This document shows positions 24,750 to 32,233 of a stretch of DNA of 41,412 nucleotides, piece after piece (position 1 is the stretch's first letter; each line of letters starts with the position of its first letter). The position numbers and the translations under genes are program-made. A model generated the notes under the pieces. It was not told the origin of the DNA, searched no databases, and saw nothing but the letters and a program-made list of their open reading frames with translations. Location of the stretch: the NCBI GenBank assembly GCA_020846745.1, contig JADLDI010000116.1, positions 1 through 41,412 on the forward strand, written 5' to 3'. This stretch comes from Bryobacterales bacterium. Lineage in GTDB: Bacteria; Acidobacteriota; Terriglobia; Bryobacterales; Bryobacteraceae.

Positions 24750-24815
24750 TCAACAGGGGTGTTGAAAAATCCTCTCAGGGGTCAACGAGCAACCCAACGT
24801 AACCTGTTGAAAAAT
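24750..24815. promoter_or_regulatory. Dyad and direct repeat, candidate activator (UAS) site
   Basis: TCAACA-GGGG-TGTTGA (24750-24765) is a perfect inverted repeat. TGTTGAAAAAT occurs at 24760-24770 and again at 24805-24815. The dyad lies about 65 bp upstream of the -24 element at 24831, a usual distance for NtrC-type binding sites. TGTTGAAAAA also resembles the ends of some insertion sequences, so an IS scar is the alternative. Confidence 0.4.
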
Positions 24816-24830
24816 ATCAGTTGGCCATGT

Positions 24831-24846
24831 TGGCTTTTCAGATGCA
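24831..24846 (+). promoter_or_regulatory. Sigma-54 (-24/-12) promoter of the GcvH-like gene
   Basis: TGGCTTTTCAGATGCA, GG-N10-GC spacing correct. It lies 57 nt before the ATG at 24904, where AAGGTG serves as ribosome-binding site. Confidence 0.6.
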
Positions 24847-24903
24847 CTTATCAGAAATGGCGGGCGGCAGACTCTCCCGCCAGAAAGAAAAGGTGCAAAA
24901 ACC

Positions 24904-25566
24904 ATGACCGTCCTATTCGTACTCGCAACGTTCTTCTTATTCATCGTTCTCGACTGGGTGCTCAGCCGTAATCGAGTTCCGGTGGTCAAACCCGTAATCG
25001 CAGAAGCTCCGTCGGAAACAGACGGTATCGTGAACGGCTTTCTGGTGCCCGACCGGCTCCGCTATCATGCCGGACATTCCTGGCTGATGCGTGAACGCCG
25101 CAACCTCGTCCGTGTTGGAATTGACGACTTCGCGGCCCGTTTAGCCGGAACCGTGGAAGGGATCGAACTGCCCAAACCCGGAACGTGGATCCGCCAAGGC
25201 CAAAAGGCGTGGACGATGATGCGGAACGGTGAAACCTCCGCCATGGTATCCCCCACGGAAGGCGAGGTGGTGGAAATCAACCCAGATGTGGTGAAAGACC
25301 CATCGCTAGTGCGCAAAGACCCATACGGCCAAGGCTGGCTCATGACCATTCACGTCCCCGACGAAGAAGGCACAACCAGAAATTTAGTACCTCGAAATCT
25401 GGTGTCCAGTTGGATGCGCGACGCTGTCGAACGGCTCTATAGCTTTCAGCCTGAACTGGCTGGCGCGGTTGCCGCTGATGCCGGCGAGCCTGTTGAAGAT
25501 ATCGCTGCCGCCTTGCCGCATGTGAAGTGGAGCGAACTCACCAGCGAATTCTTCCTCACCCGCTAA
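24904..25566 (+). CDS. Membrane-anchored GcvH-like protein lacking the lipoyl-lysine
   Basis: The 220-residue protein has an N-terminal TM anchor (VLFVLATFFLFIVLDWVL, 3-20), a linker, then a domain that follows glycine-cleavage H protein closely: RLRYHAGHSWLMRE, VRVGIDDFAARLAGTVEGIELPKPG, GETSAMVSPTEGEVVEIN. In GcvH the lipoylated Lys sits in ESVKA; here the loop is GETSAM (109-114) with no Lys. The fold seems kept but not the swinging arm. A further C-terminal stretch (about 160-220) has no clear family. No other glycine-cleavage gene is present. A structural or adaptor role in the adjacent NrfC/NrfD complex is my inference. Confidence 0.85.
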   Translation: MTVLFVLATFFLFIVLDWVLSRNRVPVVKPVIAEAPSETDGIVNGFLVPDRLRYHAGHSWLMRERRNLVRVGIDDFAARLAGTVEGIELPKPGTWIRQGQKAWTMMRNGETSAMVSPTEGEVVEINPDVVKDPSLVRKDPYGQGWLMTIHVPDEEGTTRNLVPRNLVSSWMRDAVERLYSFQPELAGAVAADAGEPVEDIAAALPHVKWSELTSEFFLTR

Positions 25567-25570
25567 GTGG

Positions 25571-25586
25571 TGGCACCAAGATTGCT
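25571..25586 (+). promoter_or_regulatory. Sigma-54 (-24/-12) promoter of the ferredoxin/NrfD/two-component operon
   Basis: TGGCACCAAGATTGCT matches the consensus TGGCAC-N5-TTGCW without a mismatch. It starts 4 nt after the GcvH-like stop and lies 27 nt before the ATG at 25613. The leader would be very short, with GAAGGAGC as ribosome-binding site. Confidence 0.7.
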
Positions 25587-25612
25587 TTCCTGTAATTGAA
25601 GGAGCGGTGGAA

Positions 25613-26359
25613 ATGTCCTACGCCATCCTGTTCGACAGTACGAAATGCATCGGCTGTCGTAGCTGTGAAACTGCCTGCGCGGAGAAATGGGGCAACCCAT
25701 ACAACGATCAGATCGCCGCACAGGAGAAATTGTCCGCCCAAAAGCTGACTACCATTCAGACCAAGGGCGAGCGATATATGCGGAAGCTGTGCATGCACTG
25801 CCTGGAACCGGCGTGCGCTTCCGCCTGTCCCGTCTCGGCGCTGCACAAGACTGCGGAAGGTCCCGTGGTGTACGACGCGGAGAAATGCATCGGGTGCCGG
25901 TACTGCATGACGGCTTGCGCGTTCGGCGTTCCGTCCTATGAATGGGATAAACGAGCACCGAAAATCCGAAAATGTAATATGTGCGAGGAGCGGCAGTCGA
26001 AAGGCAAGCCGACCGCCTGTACTGAAGCCTGCCCGCAAGCTGCCACGCTCACGGGCGAGCGGGACAAGATTATTGCCGAAGCCAAAAAGCGCGTGGCTGA
26101 AAACCCCGCCGCGTACTACCAGAAGGTCTTCGGCATCGAGGAAGTCGGCGGAACCTCGGTTATCATGCTTTCCGCCGTGCCGTTCGAGCAGATGGGCCTG
26201 CCGCCCAACCTGCCCACGGAGGCTCTCCCAGCCTTCACCTGGCGCGCCCTCTCGCTGGTGCCGAGCGTCGTTTCGATCGGCTCGGTCCTGTTAGGCGGCG
26301 TCTACTGGATCACGCACCGGCGTGAAGAAGTAGCCCGGGTGGAAAGGAGAAGAGCGTGA
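25613..26359 (+). CDS. NrfC/HybA-type four-cluster ferredoxin with C-terminal membrane anchor
   Basis: The 248-residue electron-transfer subunit has four Cys groups: CIGCRSCETAC, CMHCLEPACASACP, CIGCRYCMTAC and CNMCEERQ...ACTEACP, 16 Cys in all, for four [4Fe-4S] clusters. A C-terminal TM helix (about 212-234) resembles HybA. No twin-arginine signal is visible at the N-terminus (MSYAILFDSTKC), so the clusters probably face the cytoplasm unless export is by partner. I chose ATG 25613, 8 nt after GGAG; GTG 25607 is less well placed. Its stop overlaps the start of the NrfD-type gene (GTGA). It would pass electrons between the quinone-site subunit and an unknown partner. Confidence 0.92.
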   Translation: MSYAILFDSTKCIGCRSCETACAEKWGNPYNDQIAAQEKLSAQKLTTIQTKGERYMRKLCMHCLEPACASACPVSALHKTAEGPVVYDAEKCIGCRYCMTACAFGVPSYEWDKRAPKIRKCNMCEERQSKGKPTACTEACPQAATLTGERDKIIAEAKKRVAENPAAYYQKVFGIEEVGGTSVIMLSAVPFEQMGLPPNLPTEALPAFTWRALSLVPSVVSIGSVLLGGVYWITHRREEVARVERRRA

Positions 26360-27525
26360 GCACCACCGCAGCCGCCATGAACGGAACCACCTCAACCACA
26401 ACCCGGCTGGGAACTATCCGCATTACTCCATGGACCGTGCTGTTCGGTCTGCTCATGCTCGCGGGCGTTTACGTTACCTACCTGCGGTTCATGTACGGAA
26501 TCGGGTCGGTTACCAATTTGAGCGACTCGTTCCCGTGGGGCATCTGGATCGGCTTCGACATTCTCTGCGGCGTCGGCCTGGCTGCCGGCGGATTTACGCT
26601 GGTGGCGACCGTCCACATCTTCAACCTGGAGAAATACAAGCCCGTCCTGCGCCCGGCCATCCTGACGGCTTTCCTGGGCTACTCGCTCGTCGTCATGGCG
26701 CTGATGTTCGACCTTGGCCGGCCGGACCGCATTTGGCACCCACTCATCATGTGGAATCCGCATTCCGTCATGTTTGAGGTCGGCTGGTGCGTCATGCTCT
26801 ACAGCACCGTGCTTGCCCTTGAGTTCTCGCCGGCGGTGTTCGAAAAGTTCGGCTGGCAGGTGGGCTTGAAGTACTTCCGCATCATCTCCGTACCGCTGAT
26901 GATCGCGGGCGTCATCCTCTCCACCTTGCACCAGTCTTCGCTCGGCAGCCTGTACCTGATTGTGCCGCAAAAGCTCTACCCGCTCTGGTACTCACCCGTG
27001 ATGCCGCTGATGTTTTTCCTGTCCGCCATCGCCGTCGGCCTGGCCATGACTATCTTCGAGTCGTGGCACTCGAGCAAGGCGTTTGGACGGGCGCTGGAAG
27101 GCGACATCCTGCAAGGCTTGGCGCGCGCGCTCATCGTCGCGCAAGGCACATATGTCGTGGCCCGCATCATGGACCTGAACACGCGCCACGCCTGGGGACT
27201 TCTGACGCGCCAAAGAACAGAAACCTACCTGTTCCTGTTCGAAGCGGCTCTCATGGTGCTGCCGGTAATGCTGCTGCTTCGGGAGCGGATCAGAACCAAT
27301 CCCACAGCCCTCTACTGGTGCGCGCTGATGGTCATCTTCGGCTTCATCGCCAACCGCTTGAACATCAGTGTTACCGGTATGGAGGCTGCCTCCGGAGTGA
27401 ACTACCTGCCGAAGTGGTCTGAGATCACGGTGACGCTCTTCATCATTGGTCTCGGATTTGGGATCTTCTATCTGGTGGCCAAGCACCTGCCCGTTTTTAC
27501 AGAAGGGGAGGAGCCGGCTCACTAA
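26356..27525 (+). CDS. NrfD/HybB-type polytopic quinone-interacting membrane subunit
   Basis: The 389-residue membrane protein has about 10 TM helices. Features of the NrfD/PsrC/HybB family include SFPWGIWIGFDILCGVGLAAGGF, LGYSLVVMALMFDLGRPDRIWHPLIMWNPHSVMFEV and STLHQSSLGSLYLIVPQKLYPLWYSP, the last giving it a HybB flavour. It exchanges electrons with the menaquinone or ubiquinone pool. The GTG start overlaps the ferredoxin stop (GTGA). No catalytic molybdopterin or hydrogenase subunit follows; the next gene is the sensor kinase, 7 nt downstream. Confidence 0.93.
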   Translation: MSTTAAAMNGTTSTTTRLGTIRITPWTVLFGLLMLAGVYVTYLRFMYGIGSVTNLSDSFPWGIWIGFDILCGVGLAAGGFTLVATVHIFNLEKYKPVLRPAILTAFLGYSLVVMALMFDLGRPDRIWHPLIMWNPHSVMFEVGWCVMLYSTVLALEFSPAVFEKFGWQVGLKYFRIISVPLMIAGVILSTLHQSSLGSLYLIVPQKLYPLWYSPVMPLMFFLSAIAVGLAMTIFESWHSSKAFGRALEGDILQGLARALIVAQGTYVVARIMDLNTRHAWGLLTRQRTETYLFLFEAALMVLPVMLLLRERIRTNPTALYWCALMVIFGFIANRLNISVTGMEAASGVNYLPKWSEITVTLFIIGLGFGIFYLVAKHLPVFTEGEEPAH

Positions 27526-27532
27526 GGTTTTG

Positions 27533-29116
27533 ATGAAACTTGCGGTCAAACTTGCACTTTGTTTAGTCTGCGCGGGCGCGCTGGTGTTCGCCGGCCTCGG
27601 CTGGTGGCTCCTGCGCGCCTATCGTTTTCATAGCGAAGAACTGCTGATCACCAGTGCCGAACGGGTTACGGATATCATCCGCGGCAGCACCCGGCACCAG
27701 ATGCTGAAGAACGACCGTGAAGCCCTCTATCAGGTGATTCGCGATTTTGGAGCCGAACCCGGCATCCGGCGCGTCCGTATTATCAGCAAACTGGGCGAGA
27801 TCCGCTTCTCGACCGATGCCGCCGAAGTCGGCAAGGTGGTCGACAAAAATGCCGAAGCCTGTTTCGGCTGTCATTCCCGCTCCGCTCCGCTTGCGAAACT
27901 CGACCGGCCCGACCGTGCCCGCATCTTCCGCGACACAACCGGGCAGCGTGTCCTCGCCATGATCCTGCCCATTGACAACGAGCCCGATTGCTCCAACGCC
28001 GCCTGTCACGCTCATCCCAAAGAACAGAAAGTATTAGGTGTGATTGACGCGCACCTGACGATGCAGTTGGTGGACGAGCGGTTGGCCAGCTACCGGTCGA
28101 CACTGCAGAAGTTCACGTTAGCGGCGCTCGGCGGCGTGACGCTGTTTAGCGTGCTGCTGATTTGGCGCTTCGTGTACAAGCCGGTCCGTGAACTGATTGG
28201 CGGTACGCGCCGGGTGGCCAGCGGAGATTTGACCCACCGGCTGACCGTTCGGTCCAACGACGAAATCGGCGAGCTGGCGCGCGAGTTTAACCAGATGACG
28301 GCCGACTTGCAAACGGCGCGCGCGGAAGTCGATGCGTGGACCAAAACGCTCGAACAGCGTGTGGACCGTAAAACCCACGAACTGGAGCAGGCGCACCACT
28401 CCTTGCTCCACAGTGAAAAACTCGCTTCTGTCGGTAAGCTCGCCGCCACCGTCGCTCATGAAGTCAACAATCCGCTGTTTGGCATTCTCACCAGCGCCCG
28501 TCTGGCCCAACGCCAACTGTCGCATACTGAACTCGCGGACGAGACGAAGAAGAAGATCGGCGACAAGCTCTCTGTCATCGAGCGCGAAAGCCAGCGCTGC
28601 GGCGATATCGTCAAGAACCTTCTCACGTTCTCGCGACAGGCCCCGCAAAAGATCGAGCCCGTAGACCTGCGGACGGTAATCGACCGCTCGGTCACGCTCG
28701 TCCGCCACCAACTCGAACTCAAGAATATCCAGCTCGACGTCAACCTGGCTGAGGGCAATCCACCACTGCGGGGCGATATGGCCCAGTTGCAGCAGGTGCT
28801 CCTCGTGCTGATGGTGAATGCCACCGACGCGATGCCCCAGGGCGGCCATTTGTGGCTCAGCACGGAGCTTGACGAGAACTGGGTGCGCATCCGTGTCCGG
28901 GATAACGGTGCCGGAATACCCGCTGATGTCCTGCCGCGCATCTTCGAACCGTTTTTCTCCACCAAAGAAGACCAGCAACGCACCGGGCTTGGCCTTGCAA
29001 TTGCTTTTGGAATCATTGAGCAGCACCAGGGCCGCATTGAAGTGGCATCGACAGAACGGCAAGGAACGGAATTCACGATCAGCCTACCGCTGGTCCGGGA
29101 GGCGGTTAAGGTATGA
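27533..29116 (+). CDS. Sensor histidine kinase with a two-haem-motif periplasmic domain
   Basis: The 527-residue protein has TM1 at about 7-27 and a periplasmic domain (28-187) with CFGCH at 110-114 and CSNAACH at 153-159 (CX4CH), followed by AHP and LGVIDAHLTM. TM2 lies at about 188-207, then HAMP (PVRELIGG... NDEIGELAREFNQM), HisKA with the phosphoacceptor His in VAHEVNNPL, and HATPase (LMVNATDAM, DNGAGIPADVLPRIFEPFFSTKE, GLGLAIAFGI). I chose ATG 27533, which begins TM1; AAGG lies 5 nt upstream. The haem motifs suggest it senses periplasmic redox state or a gas ligand. Its 3' end overlaps the response regulator (ATGA). Confidence 0.93.
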   Translation: MKLAVKLALCLVCAGALVFAGLGWWLLRAYRFHSEELLITSAERVTDIIRGSTRHQMLKNDREALYQVIRDFGAEPGIRRVRIISKLGEIRFSTDAAEVGKVVDKNAEACFGCHSRSAPLAKLDRPDRARIFRDTTGQRVLAMILPIDNEPDCSNAACHAHPKEQKVLGVIDAHLTMQLVDERLASYRSTLQKFTLAALGGVTLFSVLLIWRFVYKPVRELIGGTRRVASGDLTHRLTVRSNDEIGELAREFNQMTADLQTARAEVDAWTKTLEQRVDRKTHELEQAHHSLLHSEKLASVGKLAATVAHEVNNPLFGILTSARLAQRQLSHTELADETKKKIGDKLSVIERESQRCGDIVKNLLTFSRQAPQKIEPVDLRTVIDRSVTLVRHQLELKNIQLDVNLAEGNPPLRGDMAQLQQVLLVLMVNATDAMPQGGHLWLSTELDENWVRIRVRDNGAGIPADVLPRIFEPFFSTKEDQQRTGLGLAIAFGIIEQHQGRIEVASTERQGTEFTISLPLVREAVKV

Positions 29117-30453
29117 ACGGAGCGCGCGGAGCGATCCTGATTGTTGACGACGAACAGGTAGTCCGCGAATCGCTGGAACAGTGGTTTCAGGATGAAGGCT
29201 ATTACGTAAAGGCCTGCGGCAATGGGCGCGAGGGTCTCGATGCGCTCGTCAACCGCCGCTTCGATGTCGCCCTGATCGACATCAGAATGCCGGGCATGGA
29301 CGGTATGGAGTTGCAGTCGAGGCTCCATGAGGTTGATCCGGAACTGCTGGTTATCATCATGACCGGCTATGCGTCGGTAGAAACGGCCGTCAACGCGCTC
29401 AAGAAGGGCGCCTACGACTACATCACCAAGCCGGCTGACCCTGACGAGCTATCCCACCTGATCGCGAAAGCGGTTGACCACCAGCGCAACCGCCGTGAAG
29501 TCGAGCGGCTGAAAGAAAATCTCGAGGCCGCGCAGCCGGAAACCGACCTCATCGGCAAGAGCCCGGCCATGCGGCGCGTCAACGAATTCGTGCAGATGGT
29601 CGCGCCGACTGAGTCGACGGTGCTCATCACGGGCGAAAGCGGAACCGGTAAAGAAGTGGTGGCGCGCGCCATTCACCGGTTGAGCCCCCGGCGCAACATG
29701 CCGATGGTCGTCATCCACTGCGGCGCCCTCACCGAGACCCTGCTCGAAAGCGAACTCTTCGGCCACGAACGTGGAGCCTTTACCGGCGCCCAGTATCGCA
29801 AGAAGGGCAAGTTCGAAGCGGCCGACGGCGGCACCGTGTTTCTCGACGAGATCGCCGATATCAGTCTGCGGACCCAGACCGATCTGTTGCGCGTCTTACA
29901 GGAAAAGGAAGTCATCCGCGTCGGCGGCACACAGGCGCTGAAGATCGACTTTCGTTGTGTCGCTGCGACCAACAAGCGGCTGGAAGATCTGGTCAAAGCC
30001 GGAACATTCCGGCCCGACCTTTACTATCGTCTTCACGTGCTGTGTATCGACCTGCCGCCCCTGCGCGAGCGCCGCGAAGACATTCCGCTGCTGGTCGACC
30101 ATTTCCTGCATAAGTTGTGTACCGCCACCAACAAGCCGATGGTGCCCCAGATCACGCCGCAAGCCATGGAGCTGTTGACTGCGCACGACTGGCCGGGCAA
30201 CGTGCGCGAACTCGAGAATGCGGTGGAGCGCGCACTCGTTGTCTGCCGCGACCAGCGGCTCGACAGTGGAAGCTTTTCGTTCCTGCAAAGAGTAGATAGC
30301 TCAGGCGGCATGACGCTCGAGGATGCCGAGCGCACCCATATCGAGAAGGTGTGGCGCATGTGCAACGGCAATCACTCCAAAGCGGCCCGCGTGCTGGATA
30401 TCGATCGGACTACGCTCTATAACAAGCTGCGAAAATACGGTCTGAAGGAGTGA
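29113..30453 (+). CDS. NtrC-family sigma-54-dependent response regulator
   Basis: The 446-residue protein has a receiver domain (phosphoacceptor D56 in LIDIRMPGMDG, with DDE at 12-14 and K107-type Lys in YITKPAD), an AAA+ domain (GESGTGKE Walker A, the sigma-54 contact loop GAFTGA, GGTVFLDEIADI Walker B, WPGNVRELEN) and a Fis-type DNA-binding helix-turn-helix (NHSKAARVLDIDRTTLYNKLRKYGL). All residues needed for phosphorylation, ATP hydrolysis and sigma-54 contact seem present. It is the natural activator for the four -24/-12 promoters nearby. It overlaps the kinase gene by 4 nt and the archaemetzincin gene by 4 nt. Confidence 0.95.
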   Translation: MNGARGAILIVDDEQVVRESLEQWFQDEGYYVKACGNGREGLDALVNRRFDVALIDIRMPGMDGMELQSRLHEVDPELLVIIMTGYASVETAVNALKKGAYDYITKPADPDELSHLIAKAVDHQRNRREVERLKENLEAAQPETDLIGKSPAMRRVNEFVQMVAPTESTVLITGESGTGKEVVARAIHRLSPRRNMPMVVIHCGALTETLLESELFGHERGAFTGAQYRKKGKFEAADGGTVFLDEIADISLRTQTDLLRVLQEKEVIRVGGTQALKIDFRCVAATNKRLEDLVKAGTFRPDLYYRLHVLCIDLPPLRERREDIPLLVDHFLHKLCTATNKPMVPQITPQAMELLTAHDWPGNVRELENAVERALVVCRDQRLDSGSFSFLQRVDSSGGMTLEDAERTHIEKVWRMCNGNHSKAARVLDIDRTTLYNKLRKYGLKE

Positions 30454-30977
30454 TCCATCTCATCCCCATCGGCGAGGATGTACGGCTGGAGACTCTCGAC
30501 GAACTGGCCGTAGGGTTGGCGCGGGAGTTTCGCGATTCGTGCCACGTGCGGGAAGACCGGATCGACGCTGCCTTCGCCTTCGACCCCGTTCGCAAACAGT
30601 ATCACGCTACCTCTATCCTTAGGCATCTCACCGGTTTGTCGCCTCAGGTCCGCATCCTCGGTGTTACCAGTGTCGACCTCTGTGTCCCCATCTTCACTTT
30701 CGTTTTTGGCGAGGCTCAACTGGCCGGGCGCTGTGGCGTAGTCTCCTTTTACCGCCTCCGCGAGGAGTTCTATGGCCTTCCGTCCGACCGCGGCCTCCTC
30801 CGCCGGCGCCTGCTCAAGGAAGCGGTCCACGAGTTAGGTCACACATTCGGGTTGAAGCATTGTACCGACTGGCAATGCCCCATGGCCGCCAGCCATACCA
30901 TCGATCGCTTGGATGTGAAAGGCGATCGCCTGTGCGCCGCGTGCAGGCGAACCGCCGCGGCCGCCGCGAAGCTGTAG
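30450..30977 (+). CDS. Archaemetzincin-family zinc metalloprotease
   Basis: The 175-residue protein shows the archaemetzincin signature HELGHTFGLKHC (zinc His residues and catalytic Glu), CTDWQCPM with the Met-turn, and the distal CAAC pair; that Cys set binds a second zinc in known archaemetzincins. It has no signal peptide, so it is cytoplasmic. Natural substrates of this family are not known. The GTG start overlaps the response-regulator stop; AAGGAG abuts it, so coupling probably sets its translation. Being the last gene of a sigma-54 redox operon is an unexpected location. Confidence 0.88.
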   Translation: MIHLIPIGEDVRLETLDELAVGLAREFRDSCHVREDRIDAAFAFDPVRKQYHATSILRHLTGLSPQVRILGVTSVDLCVPIFTFVFGEAQLAGRCGVVSFYRLREEFYGLPSDRGLLRRRLLKEAVHELGHTFGLKHCTDWQCPMAASHTIDRLDVKGDRLCAACRRTAAAAAKL

Positions 30978-31068
30978 GGCCGGGCTTCTTCGCATCCCGT
31001 TCAATCGACTTCCTGTTAGCCAGGCTAGCCTCCGGCACTCGCACGAATGATCGAAGGGCCTGAACTGC

Positions 31069-32079
31069 TCAGTGCTGCAGCTTCGCAATCACCGCGTCGG
31101 CAAACTCCTTGGTCGACGCCTTGCCGCCCACATCCGGCGTCAGGTGCTTCGCCTCTCGATACACATCTTCCACCGCGTGCCGCAGCCGCTCCGCCGCCGA
31201 CACTTCCTGGATGTGCTGCAGCATCATCGCCGACGACAGCAGCAGCGCCGTTGGATTCGCTATCCCGTGCCCCGCGATATCCGGCGCGCTCCCGTGCACC
31301 GATTCGAACACCGCATGCTGTTCCCCCACGTTCGCCCCCGGCACAACACCCAACCCGCCCACCAGTCCCGCCGCCAGGTCCGACACGATATCGCCATACA
31401 GGTTCGGCAGCACCAGCACGTCGAACGTCTCCGGCCGCGCCACCAACTGCATCGACGCGTTATCCACAATCAACTCGTTGTACGTGATGTCCGGAAAGTT
31501 CGCCGCCACCTCGCGGCAGCACTTCAAAAACAATCCGTCGCTCAGCTTCATGATGTTGGCCTTGTGTATGGCCGTCACCTTCTTGCGCCCCACCTGCGCC
31601 GCATAATCGAACGCCGCCCGCGCAATACGCAGCGATGCCCGCCGCGTGATCACCTTCAAGCTCGTCACCACGTCATTCACCACTTCATGTTCCAGCCCGG
31701 CATACAGATCTTCGGTGTTCTCCCGGAAGATCACCATGTCGATGTTCACGTCCTGGAACCGCGTCCGCAAACTCGGCACCGTGCGCACCGGGCGGACGTT
31801 CGCATACAGGTCCAGCTTCTTGCGCAACTGCACGTTCACGCTCTGGTAACCGCCGCCAATCGGCGTAGTCACCGGACCCTTCAATCCCACCCTATTCCGC
31901 TCAAGTGATTTCAATACCGGCGTCGGAATACTCTCGCCCGTCTCTCTGATAATCCGTTCCGAGCATTCCACCCGGTCCCAATCGATCTTGACTCCCGTCT
32001 CATCGAGCACGCGAACCGTAGCGTCGGCGACCTCAGGTCCGATCCCGTCACCGGGAATAAGCGTGATATTGTGCGTCAC
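31069..32079 (-). CDS. icd: Isocitrate/isopropylmalate dehydrogenase family, probably NAD-dependent isocitrate dehydrogenase
   Basis: The 336-residue beta-decarboxylating dehydrogenase begins HNITLIPGDGIGPEV. The substrate-site residues are in LDLYANVRPVRTVP, FRENTEDLYAGLEHEV, KANIMKLSDGLF, and LVLPNLYGDIVSDLAAGLVGGLG, followed by ESVHGSAPDIAGHGIANPTA. ENTEDLYAGLEH is closer to isocitrate than isopropylmalate enzymes. It would convert isocitrate to 2-oxoglutarate in the citric acid cycle. The short NAD-type length fits. GTG start at 32079; TACAAT lies 6 nt upstream with no Shine-Dalgarno sequence. Homoisocitrate or tartrate dehydrogenase remains possible. Confidence 0.88.
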   Translation of the reverse strand: MTHNITLIPGDGIGPEVADATVRVLDETGVKIDWDRVECSERIIRETGESIPTPVLKSLERNRVGLKGPVTTPIGGGYQSVNVQLRKKLDLYANVRPVRTVPSLRTRFQDVNIDMVIFRENTEDLYAGLEHEVVNDVVTSLKVITRRASLRIARAAFDYAAQVGRKKVTAIHKANIMKLSDGLFLKCCREVAANFPDITYNELIVDNASMQLVARPETFDVLVLPNLYGDIVSDLAAGLVGGLGVVPGANVGEQHAVFESVHGSAPDIAGHGIANPTALLLSSAMMLQHIQEVSAAERLRHAVEDVYREAKHLTPDVGGKASTKEFADAVIAKLQH

Positions 32080-32085
32080 GCATCC

Positions 32086-32091
32086 ATTGTA
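32086..32091 (-). promoter_or_regulatory. Candidate -10 box for a leaderless mRNA (icd)
   Basis: TACAAT on the minus strand, 6 nt before the GTG start at 32079. No ribosome-binding site is visible in between and no clear -35 element. Confidence 0.4.
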
Positions 32092-32233
32092 GCTTTCGGA
32101 TACGCGTGCCTAACTGCGCAATCCGATATGCCACCACCACTTACGGAAACTCCAGCTCCGGCCTGCTTTTTCAAACACGCGCGAACCGTGCCGCGGCGCC
32201 GAAGCCCGCGGTCCATCAAAAGACCTCCCGGTG

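Noticed and set aside
32080..32233. Short minus-strand frame between icd and the porin gene
   Set aside because: 46-63 codons, no ribosome-binding site and no recognisable domain; I see only the icd upstream region there.
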